The position numbers were made by a program, and so were the translations under genes. A DNA stretch of 64,000 nucleotides from Cucumis sativus (lineage: Eukaryota > Streptophyta > Magnoliopsida > Cucurbitales > Cucurbitaceae). Under the pieces are notes generated by a model. The model saw only the letters and a list, made by a program, of their open reading frames with translations, ran no database searches and was not told where the DNA came from. The DNA lies in the NCBI RefSeq assembly GCF_000004075.3, contig NC_026661.2:17698307-17762306 (forward strand), written 5' to 3'. Positions 23,714-46,273 of the stretch are shown one piece after another; within the stretch, counting starts at the first letter, position 1, and each line of letters begins with the position of its first letter.

Positions 23714-25159
23714 ATTATTGTCCAATCATGGAGTTATATTAGGGCAACCCATAGAATGAAGAGTACAACTTTTTTGGGGAGTGGTTGCTTGGATAGGGAA
23801 AGAAGTCGTCAACTAAAGCATAAATTGCATCATTGTGTCCCTAAAATCATGTGCTTCAACAATTACTTCTTCCTCTTCCATATTTTCATGTCTCTATATT
23901 ATATATATTGTTATATAGAGAGAGAGAGAGAAAGAAGAGGACTACCCTTTTTCTCTCACAAAATCATGTCCCCATTAAACAAAAAGATCTTGAAATGTCA
24001 TTTTCAGGTTTGTATGTATAAATTACTTACACAAAGTTGTTGTTTGGAAAAGCACTATTGAGAGAATTAGGCGAAATTATGTGTGTATTTGAAAGTTTGA
24101 ATAATGAGAAAAAAATATCTATAGGACTAGAGTGATTGTGTCCATTGCTACAAATTCGTTTTATAAGTTTTTGGTTTTTAAAAATTTAAATTATAAAAAG
24201 AAAAAAGAAAAAACTTTTGGCTTTGATTGACAATTTTGACTAATGTTTCAAAAAGATTGAGAGATTCAAATTTGAAAAGAGAATAAAAAGTACTTCTCAA
24301 AAAACTTTTTTCTTGAAAAAAAACTGTGTAGGAAAAATGAACCATAATAAAAAAAAAATTGGAAAAAACATATAAAAGTTTTAAAAACAGAAAATTAAAG
24401 ATGAATTTAATGTTTATCAAACAATACCTTTACTTTTTAAAATTAAACTTATAACTATGATATAGTTTTTCATTTTTCTTTCATTTTAGAAACATATGTT
24501 ATATTTTCAAAAACCATTATAAAATTTGAAAACTAATAAAATAGTAACTCTAAAATTTTGATTAAAAATTTAAATTTAGATTGATAAATAAAATATTGTA
24601 TTTTGAAAGAAGAAGAAAAGCCTAAAAGTTTGTAAGAAAATAAAGGAATATTTTTAAAATAGCAAAATGAATTTACTTATTGACAAATATAATAATACTT
24701 TTCTTTTCTAAACTATGCTACTAATTTGTTTTATAAGTTTAGGGAGTAGAATTTTGTATATTTATGATAAATCGTGTTTGAGTCAAATAGACACTGATAA
24801 AATGTCTATTTAGATCTATCACAGTTTATCACTGATAAAAGGTAAAATTTTGTTATATTTGTAAATATTTAAACAGTTTTGAATCAAACGCAACCCAAGG
24901 CACGATAACAATGTAAGAATGTAAGAGTGAAGTTTTCTCTCTTTTGTGGATGAGAAAATGAAGCGACAAATTAATTTAGAAGCAGATTAATTGTGTGGTT
25001 CAAATAGTAAAGAAGAGGTAATGCCAATTTTTACCCTTTTCAATTTGGAATGTTTTATATTCTCTTTACTGCACCTTAAGCTAAGCTTACATTCAACTAA
25101 TTGTTACAAACCAATTTCAACAAATTTGATCTTTGATGTCATTTGAAAACTGATATCAC

Positions 25160-25385
25160 AATGATACAATGTTGGATGTTTGACCAACATGAAAAACGAG
25201 GTTATTAAAGATATTCAACGTCGATTACCTTTTATAAATATATATTGGTTTTTGTTCGACATTATAATTGAATTTATTGTCGATTTTTGTTTGACATTAA
25301 ACACTTTTAGCAACACATTCTTCAATGTTGGTTACTAGACTAACACTAAATGAGTTGGTTTGATATTAATGTATCAATAGGAAGA
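25160..25385. repeat. Degenerate dispersed repeat, possibly CACTA-like
   Basis: Several variants of (C/T)GTCGATTTTTGTTTGACATTA and CAATGTTGG(T/A) occur in both orientations within 220 bp. This pattern resembles subterminal repeats of non-autonomous CACTA elements. Termini and target duplication were not found. Confidence 0.3.
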
Positions 25386-26561
25386 AGTTCATTAATTTCA
25401 CTATCTTTCCTTTCAATATTCTTTTTACCATAACTTTAATTCTCTTTTTGACATTCATTTTGAAAAATTCAAAATTTCTTAGAATCATTAACAATCTCAA
25501 CACTATAGATGGTTCAAAAGAATTTAAAATCAATAAACATGTTTACATATCAACTTAATTATAGTTATATAGTACTTAATTAGTGTTGGGTTACCACTTT
25601 CTCTTTACTAATCTTGACATATTTGGACTCTATCAAACTTCTCACAAACATTATTATTTAACATATTGAATATATGAAGAATGAAAGTGGAGAAAAACAA
25701 AATGATAAATTTACACTTTAATTAAAAGAAGTATATAATTTAATCATTTTTTAAAATCATGATCTACCATATATATCATTATTTGTGGATCAATTTTGGT
25801 TAAAGACAAAAGCAACTAATATTCAAACCACTCTTTATGGAAAGTTTAGATTCTTAGTACAAAATAATATATTCCCCATGGACTTGGCTCATAAGTTTTT
25901 TAGCTTTTGAAGATGAGCCTTTAAGTTTATGTGGCAATAATTTGAGACACCTCTTAATAGTTTTTGACCATTGGCATTGGCAACACTTGGACAAATGTTT
26001 CCAATTGGTAGTATGAGTATCATTTTCATATATTCTTTGGGATTGTAGTCCATCAATGCCTTATTCATCTCATTATTGGTTTATGATTCTATATATAGAG
26101 ATGTCTTTTTTGTTTATTATCCATTTTTTTTCTCTTATACATATATATAGTTTAAAAAATAATTATTTTGATTCCTATACTTAATTTAATTTTGGTTGCT
26201 ACACTTTAAGTTTAATCCCATCTAAAAAAAATAGGGTTTAATTTGATTAACAACTATATATATATATAACACATGCTCGATTTCCATTTTCTTTTAATTT
26301 GGTTTAAAGTGAGTTAGAAGTATTTTTAAAATGTAATAATAAAAAAAAAAGGTTATGAGTTCTTTAATTAATTATTTTTCTTTAGAAAAATTACCCAAAA
26401 GTTAACTTCAATTATGGCTTAAAATTACCCAAAATACTACACAAGTCTTCACTAGGTTGAAATCTAGGCGAAAGTAAATTTAATGGCATATCAAGTATGA
26501 ATAAAACATTGTAGATGGTTAACACAAGATTTTCTAGACCACATGTTCAAATATATCATCT

Positions 26562-26633
26562 TCAAAAGCACTACTGATCCATAAAACTTAAGCTGATTTG
26601 TGAAGGTTAAATTTTATGTTATATCATTTAACA
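26562..26633. repeat. TRIM LTR relic
   Basis: The stretch ACTTAAGCTGATTTGTGAAG followed by ATATCATTTAACA matches the 72-bp LTR of the TRIM elements in MIRO intron 7 in its right two-thirds. The left part is decayed. It is probably a solo LTR fragment. Confidence 0.5.
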
Positions 26634-29000
26634 TATTTGAATGATAACATTAGACACAAATGTCTATTAGACAAACATCATCATTACGTGAAACCCAAAA
26701 GAATCAAATAGTTCAAAAACTAAGACACCAAAAAACGAGTTTAAACAAACCTAAACAATAATTTACTTGCATTCCTTAATTTTAAGCTGAAAGTTCGATC
26801 TCCCATCTTTATAATCGTTATATAAAAAAAATATGAAAAAAGCAAAATTTTGTTGGGTTGTACATATACATTATTTCCACGTTAAACTAAAAAGAATATA
26901 TAGAGAGAGAGATACGTAGACATATAGATAGGGAGAGTGAGTAAAGTTTTAAATTTTATTGTTAAGTTTATGTGATTTTGAATGCTCAAGTTGTCCTTGT
27001 CCTCTTCTTCCTTGGATATGCCAATATTTACAAAAACGAGATTATATATATATATATAGTTGTTGAAAAGGGCACCACAAATATAAAGCCAATTTGTGTT
27101 ATAGGATTAGGAAGCCATCTCTATTCACAAACACGCAAGAGAGAGATAGAGTTCATATAATGTTTGAAGTTTTTATGTGGTGTCTTTTGTGTTACAAATT
27201 TTGTCCTACATGCTCAACCCTAATGTTCTCCACATCTTATGTGTATAGTACGTAACGATCCATGTCATCGACCTAATCTTCCACTCTTTCATTCTCCTTC
27301 TTGATTCCTTTTGTTTTTCATCTGTTTTATTTCATTACGTAAGTGAAAACCAAACGAATTCGTTGTTTATTCATTAACAATTCCAAAAACCTATTTTTAA
27401 AAACTCAATAACTAAAAATGTACATTTTAAAAACTCGGACTAAAAAGGTACATTTTTAAAATTTTAAAACTCATAAACCAAATGCAAACCTATTCTTATT
27501 CTATATTATAGTTAGAAAGAGTGGATGACGACGACAACGACAATATTGATATAGTAAAATTGTTGTTGTCGTTAATGATAATAATATTGTTAAATAGTCT
27601 CAAGAGATTAAAAACACAATCCATTAATAGAACATCAATCTTAAACTAAAATTTTATAACTTTTTCTTTCTGTGAGAACTAACGTTGAATTATGTTTTGT
27701 AAAATGAAAATTATTTTAAATAAAGAAATTGCAAAAGAAATATTTACAAAACATAACACAATCTCATCTCAAAAATTGTATTAAATAACAAAATTATTTT
27801 GAAAATAACAGCTTATGACATCATTTTCTTTTACAAATTACAAAGTTGACAAAATTAATGATATCAAACGACTATTAGACGATAATCATATAACTATTAG
27901 ATGGCCATCACATTTAGATTTACTATTTTTATAAATTTAGAAAATTTTATGGAATAGACTGTATTATCCTAATTGTTTTGATGTAAAAATGTATTCAAAT
28001 TGGATTATGTTGAATTTTATAAAATTTTATTAGAAAAAATGGTACCCATTAGACATTTCATTTTTCAAAAAGAATATATTGCCTTTTTTTTAGAGTATAA
28101 ATAATACTTATGATGATGAAAGATTTAGAGAATCCAAGAAAAGGGCCCCATTCAATTATTTAATATTAAAATTTATTCCTTTTTATCTTTTTTTAAATGT
28201 TTATTATTTTCCTTTGTTTCTTTTTCAGAATCTAATTTCTTGTCTTCTTCCAATTTGCAATATCATTGCTATGTTTTCTTTCTAAAACAAAAGAACAAAG
28301 CATATCTTCATGTAAGGATGCACTACAAAGGGCATTGTTATGTAATGAAGGTCCAAAATTTAGTAATGCTTAACTTAACAGTTTTGCTTATTTTTAAGAT
28401 GATAATAGTCTGTATCTTTATCCATCGAGTTATATTTCGATTGACTCAATGGATAAGAACACATATGGTAACTTTGATGCAATTAGAATCTTTTATTCTC
28501 AATCATCTCATCTTTATAAGATTCTTATCAATAATTTGTTACAAATCAAAATATGAATCTAACATATGCTTTGCTAAAAAAAGTGCACTCTATTATCCAT
28601 ATAGAATCAATATACTTTCACAGGTGGGAAAATGTGTCTATAGGGCTCTATTAATTTAAGATGGGTTGCAAAATAACATGAACCCGACAATAATATACCC
28701 AAGTTATTTGAATGGGCTTAGAATTTACAAGTCTCACCATAGTATTAGAACATAATACTGATTTTTTGTAATGGAAATCATTGCTAAAGAGTGATTAGAA
28801 ATTATAGATGAAGTTAACACCATTGGAGAGTGAGGTGAGGCCTTATATATGTAGTTCTAAAGACTGAAAATACCCCTCATTAGATTGTCATTTATTAATT
28901 ACTTTTAGATAAGGAAAACAGTGAACTTTCTTGTTATAAATTTGGGTTATTAGGCTTTTGGTGAATCAGAAATTTTTTTATGGCCTCAAATACTTTACAT

Positions 29001-29029
29001 TCTTACCTTCTTACCTTCTTACCTTCTTC
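29001..29029 (+). repeat. 8-bp microsatellite (TTACCTTC)n
   Basis: About three tandem copies of TTACCTTC, each visible in the sequence. Confidence 0.85.
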
Positions 29030-31618
29030 ATCAACAAATTCTTGCTCTATGTATAAATATATTATTTGTTTGTTTTGCATGTTCACTCTTCTTAAAATTA
29101 TAATTTTACCGTTGATGTGACGTGAGAGAGTAAAATACAATTTACCTTTGATCAAATTTTATGTTCAAACAACTATGGTTACCATGTATGTAGTGGATCT
29201 CATCATATATTGTTGTATTTAGATAAAGGTATCTCACTAGTAAAAAGTGCTAATATTTTGAATGGGTAATAGACTTGACAGTATAGATTGGTTGAAAAGA
29301 AATTGTCACCAAATAAGATATAAATCATAGCCGTCCAAGTTCCCTATCTGTCAGACAAAATTACCAACAATTGGGATATGCTCATCTGACGGCTCACATT
29401 TGGACAACAATGAGTTGTCTGACATGGATACTCATCTTATTTATATATATCTATATATATATGAGAAGAGGACGTTTAGAGCAATAACTTTATAAAGACA
29501 ACAATAATCACGTAAATATTATTTCAAAACCTCTTGTTATTACTTTTCACTAAAGTAAATATTATTGCAAAACCTATTGTTAATTACTTTTTATTCAATT
29601 ATAGTAACTTGGTTTTTATTCAAACACTTAGATCTAGTAATTTTAAAAAGCATGTTGACCAGATGTATAATACATGGAGATTCTTCTAGTACTAGAAAAT
29701 TTTCAAAACAAGTGTTGCTCTTCTTTAAAATATAATAAAAAAAACAAGTATTAGTCTTATATAATGAAAATAGTTCAATTCGAATAAAGTATAAAATACT
29801 ATACGAAGAAGTCAAAGATTTTAATCATTCACCTTACATATTGTTGAACTAGAAAAAAAAAATGTATATAGTCACATCAAGTTCGCGCACTAAAAATTCA
29901 TGTCTTACACTAAGGATCATTTTCGGTGTTATAAAGTTTGAGATTTAATTAACATGGGGAGTACAATAATTAGGATTTTAGAGTGAGTATTGTTCAAGCA
30001 AAAGTTAAATTTAGACTTTATTTTTTCTCTTTTTATGCATAATATACTATTGGTTAAAGTTTTCAAAAAAAATTCTACATTATTTGTGGCTTTTTTTTCA
30101 TTTTTCAATTTCACTTAAATTTGAATTTGGTAGAAGATTGAATATGGATGTAACAAATTACAACTCTTGATCAATTTAAAATTTACATTTTTCTAAAAAT
30201 ATTTTATTCTATCTACCTAAATTTTAGCTTAGGTTTGGAATTGAATGATAAAGTAGTGTAGCGGAAATTAGATTAAGAAATTTGATTACGCACATTTTTT
30301 TTAACACAATTCGTGTGGAAGAAGAATTGAACTTCTAACTCGAGGTTGGTAATATAGTTTTCAAAGTATTAGATATATAGAAGAATACACACACAAAAAA
30401 AAAGGAATGAAATTATTCAAAAAAATGAAGACTTCAACAAATATAATGTTGATATTAGTGTAGTAGAACTATCGTTAAATATTGGATTGTGAAGTATGTG
30501 AACCGAACATTTAGTGAATCAAACGATCATCATTGTCTAAATTTTTTTTTTTTTCAAATACTCAAATTAAAGCATACCGATTTATACTTTTGTATTACAA
30601 GATAGACGATAGGTTGGGAACTAAGTATATGTAGCTATAGATTCTAATTGATTCTTGTTAGTTGTGATGTAAATTTCTTCCAATAGCAAATTAAAATGTT
30701 GGAGGAATTAGGGGTGGTTTGACAAATATTAATTGACAAAACCCTAAGTAGGCACTTGCATTATTTATTTGTATGTTATTTAAAAGCCTTGTCGATGTCA
30801 AATATGTTGGCTATGCCATCTAAACCCTTAGGAAAAGAATTTAGATGAGAATCCATCTAAAAAGCATCACAAAAATGGCTTTTATATTTACTCATATATA
30901 TATATATATACACACATATACATATATTACCATATCTTCTTGAAAGCTACGCTACAAACAAAGAAAAATTATAAAAGAAATCTCTCCATGCGGAGAGAGG
31001 ATGGTGTCCATGGTGATGGTGAAATTTGATTGAAAAGTAAGGTTTAAAATTTCGATGTTGATACAAATATTGATAATAAGACAATGTCAGGATTATAAAA
31101 ATGTAATAAGTTGTCAATGTCACTCGATATTTTTTAAAGATTATTTAAATTAGTAAACGAATGTTTTAATTACCTTTCTTTTACTTGTTATACTTGATCT
31201 TTTACCAAATGGTCGTAAAAAATATTAGATTTTATATATATTGTTTAATTAAGTTAAGATGGTCATATGGGTCAAGTGATAATTGACATATTTTATCTAT
31301 TTTTCATAGATGTTTCTCCTACCTCTATATATTGTATTGAGAAAACTAAGTCCAAGAAATACTTATAATTGATATTGTATTCACATTTTGTACGACTCAT
31401 TTATTTTTTTAACGATACAATGAAAATGTTTTATGATGAACGTGTGAAAATGTGGTTGAACATGTTAATATATGGATAGAAATGGTAAGTTGAAAGTAAG
31501 GTGAGTGGCTAATTTGAATATTTATTATAAAGAGTAAATTTAAACTTTGTAAAAAAGAAAAAGGAAAAGAAATTAAAACTATATATGGATTAAAAAGAGA
31601 TGATTTGAGAAAGATATA

Positions 31619-31648
31619 TATAGATAGAGAGAGAGAGAGAGAGAGAGA
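31619..31648 (+). repeat. GA dinucleotide microsatellite
   Basis: About 14 tandem GA units, preceded by a TATATAGATA stretch. Confidence 0.9.
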
Positions 31649-33047
31649 GGAGGAAAGTGTTAGGGTACAATACAATGTTTGTTGAGTGTGGAGGCCAAAA
31701 TGGATTCCCACAATCCAACAAAATATTTGAAATTCCTTCTTTTTCTTGGCATTGGTAATACGCAAGTGGGATTTAATTGCACACAACAATCCAAAACCAT
31801 CAATCATTGTGCCATTTTCTTCTCTTCTCCATTTCGGCTTTAATATGGTGTCTATACATTTCATGCATTCTACATATGTGTGAAATTCCTCTTTTGGTTT
31901 TCTCTTCCTCTTATCTTATTCTAACCTCTTGATTTTGTTTTTGTTTTCCAACTTGTACAAAGAGCCTCGGTTCTTACTTCTTATCATTACGACTTTCTAT
32001 GTAGCTCGATAAGAATCTACATTTATCGTGTTACTTTAAAATCGATTAATAACAAATTTTTCTTCTTAATTTATGCCAACTTACCAATATAATCGATACA
32101 TTTATCAAATAAATCTAAATGTAATTTTGTTTCAAAGACTCTTACATCTTCTTCTTGAGTTTTTTACTCTTTACTAATTTTTTTTTTCAAATTGACATCT
32201 TTAAGAGAATAAGCAAAACTTTAAGTAAAATGTCAATGCTTCAAGAATGGTGATAGTCAAAATCTTGAAGGTAAAGTGACATTTTAAATTCTCTAATAAA
32301 AATTCAATTTACTATCTCGTCTCTAATTAAAAATTAGAAAACTTTAGATTTAAAAGTGGTAAATTTTATTTAGCGGCTTAGTTATCCACATATAGAAATG
32401 GTATTATCATTTCGTTAGAGAGTAAACAAAATTTTAATGAGAATACCAAAATATGCTTTTTTTAGAAATTCAAATATTAGAACATACGTTTCAAAAACGT
32501 TGGACTAAAATCAAACAAATTTTAATTTTGAGACCAAAATAAGATTTATAAGTTTGTTTAAAATGGTAACTTAAATGGCAAAATTTTGATTAAAAATAAT
32601 TATTTTCCATGATTTATTCAAAATTTTGTAAATAGTTGTTATAGTGGACACTAATTTAGGTTGATTTTGTCTTATCAAATAATGGGGAACTAAATTTATA
32701 TGTTGTTTTATATATATTTAATTAGTATGTTTTTAGAACTTCTTTTGGTCTTTGTATTGCTTTTAGGAGGTGGATGTGGATGAAAATATTGAAATCTCAA
32801 TTTTATAAAAATGTTTATTAGACTATCGATAAAATGAATGTTGATTGACATGGTTGAAAAATTATATAAATAAAAAATAAGTTTTTCAATAATTTAAATA
32901 GATTAAATTTTTTTAATTATATCTCCCTTAGCTGATGATATTTGTACACATATGTTCATGGACACGTGAAAATGTTGATACATAGGCAGAAAATTAATAC
33001 CTACTTCATATCAACTGTCAAACATAAGCATTACCTTTAATAGCCAT

Positions 33048-33274
33048 ATCATTTGTTAGAATTTTGTGGTTGCATTTTAAAAGTAGCAGCAAAAAAACTT
33101 GAAAAATTACAATTTGAAATAAACGTTTTCTGCTTTTCATAATTTGCTTTAATTTTAGAAAACACTCCTAGAATGTAGACAACAAAACCTAGAAAACAAT
33201 AAATAGAATGAGTTTGTACAGGCTTAATTTTCAAAAACCAAAAACAAAAAATAAAATTAGTTACCAAATGATGC
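33048..33274. mobile_element. hAT-like MITE candidate
   Basis: ATCATTTGTTAGAATTTT at the left and a right end reading TTAGTTACCAAATGAT form imperfect inverted termini. The inner right arm AATTTTCAAAAACCAAAAAC resembles that of the candidate at 7818-8055. There is no coding capacity. Confidence 0.45.
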
Positions 33275-33463
33275 ATGGATTGTCTTCAAAATCTAGTAGT
33301 ATAAGGTGAGTGTTACAAGTTTGATATAAGAAAACTCCTAACATACTTAAAATTCAATACAAGAAAACGATAAAATTCTAAGAGAAAGAAAGTGGGAATC
33401 CTTACTGGGGAGAAGTCTAGTAGTTGATAATTGATTATTGTCCTGTTCTTCATTTTCTTATGA

Positions 33464-33515
33464 GAAAAATTAAGTGAAGATCGAAAAATTAAGTGAAGAT
33501 CGAAAAATTCAGTGA
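33464..33515 (+). repeat. 19-bp tandem repeat, about 2.7 copies
   Basis: GAAAAATTAAGTGAAGATC occurs twice in direct tandem, followed by a partial third copy. Confidence 0.9.
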
Positions 33516-34390
33516 TGAAGAAAAGAAGAAAAAGGACAAACTACTGATGGCAGCAAGCAACGGAGATACTCAACATGAAAGAACATGTAGATCCACACAT
33601 ATTAGAGAAGAGGTAAGTACTTGATAAAACATCACAATTGAACACTATAGAACCTTTTTTCCTGAATGGTAAACTTTAAATTCATGAAAACGAAGGAAAT
33701 AATTAAAGACATAAGAGGCAAATACATATTATATATATCGGGGTACAACAATCAAAATCAAGACTAGTTTTTAGTAACTAACAAGATATGGTTTCCAAGA
33801 AAGGAATAGACATCCCCACTCATATTAGTAATTACTTAAACAAGATACCATCATTAAGCCAACAGATGGAACCTAAACGTGCAGTAAAAGGATTGTTAGG
33901 AATGACTGCCTAGGAGTTTGAAAAGTGTTTCTAAACATTTGAGTCATTCAAAACCGACTCTCTCCACTCTAAAGTATGATAATAAAACAAAATAAATCAT
34001 AATAGAGGAATACAAAGCCAAACAAATGAGAGAGCAGTATCTATCTTTGCATTATTGTAATTGCTTTAAATAGCATCAGTTACATGGAGAACTGGTAGCC
34101 CCAACAAGCTCGTTCCGGAGTCCTCTTTGAATTCCTTCGGGTTCATAAATACAAGTTAGATAAATAATTTTAAACAAAGAACAAAAGTAGGATGAATGGT
34201 TTGGGGTTACGAAAATTTAGAACCCAGCTTGATAGAAATACCAAAACATTCTTTCTATAAATAACCAAATATACTTCTAGATTACACAAGAGGATCGATT
34301 AGCAAAGACAGAAATGTATAACTTAACAAAGAAATTAAGGCAGTGTTATCGCGGTACTTAACGGCGACCACATAAGTTGATTTCTTTCAG

Positions 34391-44266
<9,876 letters not shown>

Positions 44267-44599
44267 TGGAACAGCGAGAAACAGAGAGAGGGAGAGAGAG
44301 GGAAAGAGAAATTAGTTCGTTGGATGCATACGATTGAAGGCCACTACGTGGGAAATATTGGACCGAGGGAGTTCAACTTGAACCCAACAATGAAAAATAC
44401 CTTTTGTGCACACAAATTTCATAAGAGTAAAATATTTCTCTATCACTATTCTATTTCTAAATATTTAAATTTACATTCTTACTCTCTCTGTTAAAATGTT
44501 TCCTTTCTCTCTCCAACCAACTCCTTGAGTGCATCAAAATTTTACAAATTTTCATTTATGATAACTTATTCAAACATTTATTTCAATAAAACTTCTAAC

Positions 44600-44675
44600 A
44601 CGTCCACTTAAATTAAGTTTATAATAATCCAACTCTGTTGAATTAGGTTTATAATAATCCAACTCTTTCGTGGAA
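44600..44675. repeat. Short tandem duplication
   Basis: GTTTATAATAATCCAACTCT occurs twice in direct repeat about 36 bp apart, preceded by AATTA(A/G)G each time. Confidence 0.85.
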
Positions 44676-45399
44676 AGAATTATCATAACAATTGTTTTAG
44701 ATTTATCGGAACACATTTTTCTTTACCTTTTTAGCTTTTCATAGTTTTATTATTTTATTGAATTAGGTTTGTCGTTTGTTTCTAATTAATTTAAAATATT
44801 AAAATAATATTTATTTTACTTGCAAAATTAATTTTAATTAAATTTTAGTAAGGATGAGTTTAGGCATTTAGTCTTCGTATTTAACTTTTTTAATTTTATT
44901 ATTTAATGTTTTTTATTTATTTTTATTTTTATCTGTTTTTGAGATTTAAAGTATTCTATCTAAACTATTTATGATATTTTTAAGTTAAATAAATTTTTAA
45001 AAGAATGAATTTTATTAAATTTATAAAAATTCATAACAAAATCAAATCAGACTTAATATTAAATTAAATAGTTTTTGAATTTTTAAATAGCCTGAAACAT
45101 GTATAACAAATTTTTTTTGAAGTATTTAAAATTTAAATGTAAAATATATTCTCTTAAGCTACATTTAATTTAAGATTTATTTGAATTAAAATTTGAATCT
45201 ATTTTTTTACCAAATAATGCCTATACTTTACAAAATATACTATTTTTTTCTGTTTTTATATATTTCATTGATTCATTTTAATTGGTCCATGGAATAACAA
45301 TCCTTTAATTTATAAAGAGAAAAAAAAATAATGTTTAGGTAAAAAGAAAAGTGAGATTGTTTTATCTTTAAAAGGAAAAACAGTAATCTATTCAACAGT

Positions 45400-45850
45400 A
45401 ACGATTACTTAAAAAAATATATTAAAAATCTTACGTCGTATTTAAATAAATGAAGGCAAATTGTTTTGCGAAAACTACGACAATTTGGTAAATTAAATAT
45501 AAAAAATTTGTGTATTGAAGTTAGAATATGATTTTAAACAAATTTATTTGCAACTAACAATTATGTCAAGAAGTTAAAAATTGATGTCGTATTTAAGAAA
45601 ATAATTGAAAAATGTTTTACGAAATTAGGACATTTCAATAAATTAATTATATGAAATCTATATATTTGATTTATAATACAAATTTCTTTAAATAATCAAT
45701 AAATTATTCGCACGTAACGATTGCATAATTTTTTTAAAAAAATAGACGTCACATTTAAAAAAATTACTGAAAAATATTTTACGAAAATAAAATAGTTTGG
45801 TAAATTAAATATACAAAATTTGTGTTAGATTTATAATACGAACTCAAATA
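45400..45850. repeat. Degenerate 150-160-bp tandem repeat
   Basis: (A/T)(C/T)GTC(G/A)(T/C)ATTTAA words start at 45433, 45584 and 45745. Each is followed by an AAATTGTTTTGCGAAAA-like block, then GTAAATTAAATAT, then AAATTTGTGT. A partial earlier unit ends just before 45433. Units are strongly diverged. Confidence 0.75.
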
Positions 45851-45961
45851 TATATATATATATATACAAAAATATATTTTATAACACTAACTATATAAAT
45901 ATTCCTCTAAACACATCTTATCATAACTATTCATTTATAATATTCTTTTCAAACACCGTTT

Positions 45962-46028
45962 ATTATAACACTAATCTTCTATGATCCTCGTAACATTAAT
46001 CCTCCATGATCCTCGTAACACTAATCCA
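45962..46028. repeat. Short tandem repeat around ATGATCCTCGTAAC
   Basis: ATGATCCTCGTAACA(C/T)TAAT occurs twice, about 28 bp apart, between two further CTAATC words. Confidence 0.85.
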
Positions 46029-46273
46029 ACTCTTTTTACAAACACAAACAGTAATTTAGTAGTAATTATCTCATCCTTTTGTTTATTTGTTTAGTGGAAC
46101 GTTTAATAAAAGGGAATTATTGTGTTTGGAGCATAGAGTTATTTTGAATGGAAAGAATTATTTATTTATTTATTTACGTGATTGTTATTATTTTAAAATC
46201 AACTCGCGGTTTATAATCAAACCCTACCCAGCCCGAGAGCCTCACTCACATTTCAAAACTTCACTCAGACACG

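Larger units (their letters stand above)
21717..34320. other. Long gene-poor region between FAF and MIRO genes
   Basis: About 12.6 kb without a supported gene. Contents are listed separately: telomere-like TTTAGGG words, degenerate CACTA-like repeats, a TRIM LTR relic, a small microsatellite, a GA run, a 19-bp tandem repeat and a MITE candidate. The open frame at 28240-28659 has no recognisable domain. A slightly GC-richer island at about 22540-22960 contains no open frame. Confidence 0.6.
44267..46273. other. Shared upstream region of MIRO (-) and PPR (+) genes
   Basis: The two genes are divergent, with about 2.0 kb between start codons. GAGAGAGGGAGAGAGA at 44282-44300 lies in the MIRO leader. 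Tandem-like pieces are listed separately. No gene is supported inside. Confidence 0.7.

Noticed and set aside
28240-28659. 139-codon open frame in the long gene-poor region
   Set aside because: Considered as a gene or as organelle-derived DNA. The hydrophobic, low-complexity translation matched no plastid or mitochondrial protein I could recall. A BLAST search against organelle genomes would settle it.
31409-31864. 151-codon minus-strand open frame
   Set aside because: Its Ser-Leu run is the translation of the GA microsatellite; the rest shows no protein-like pattern.
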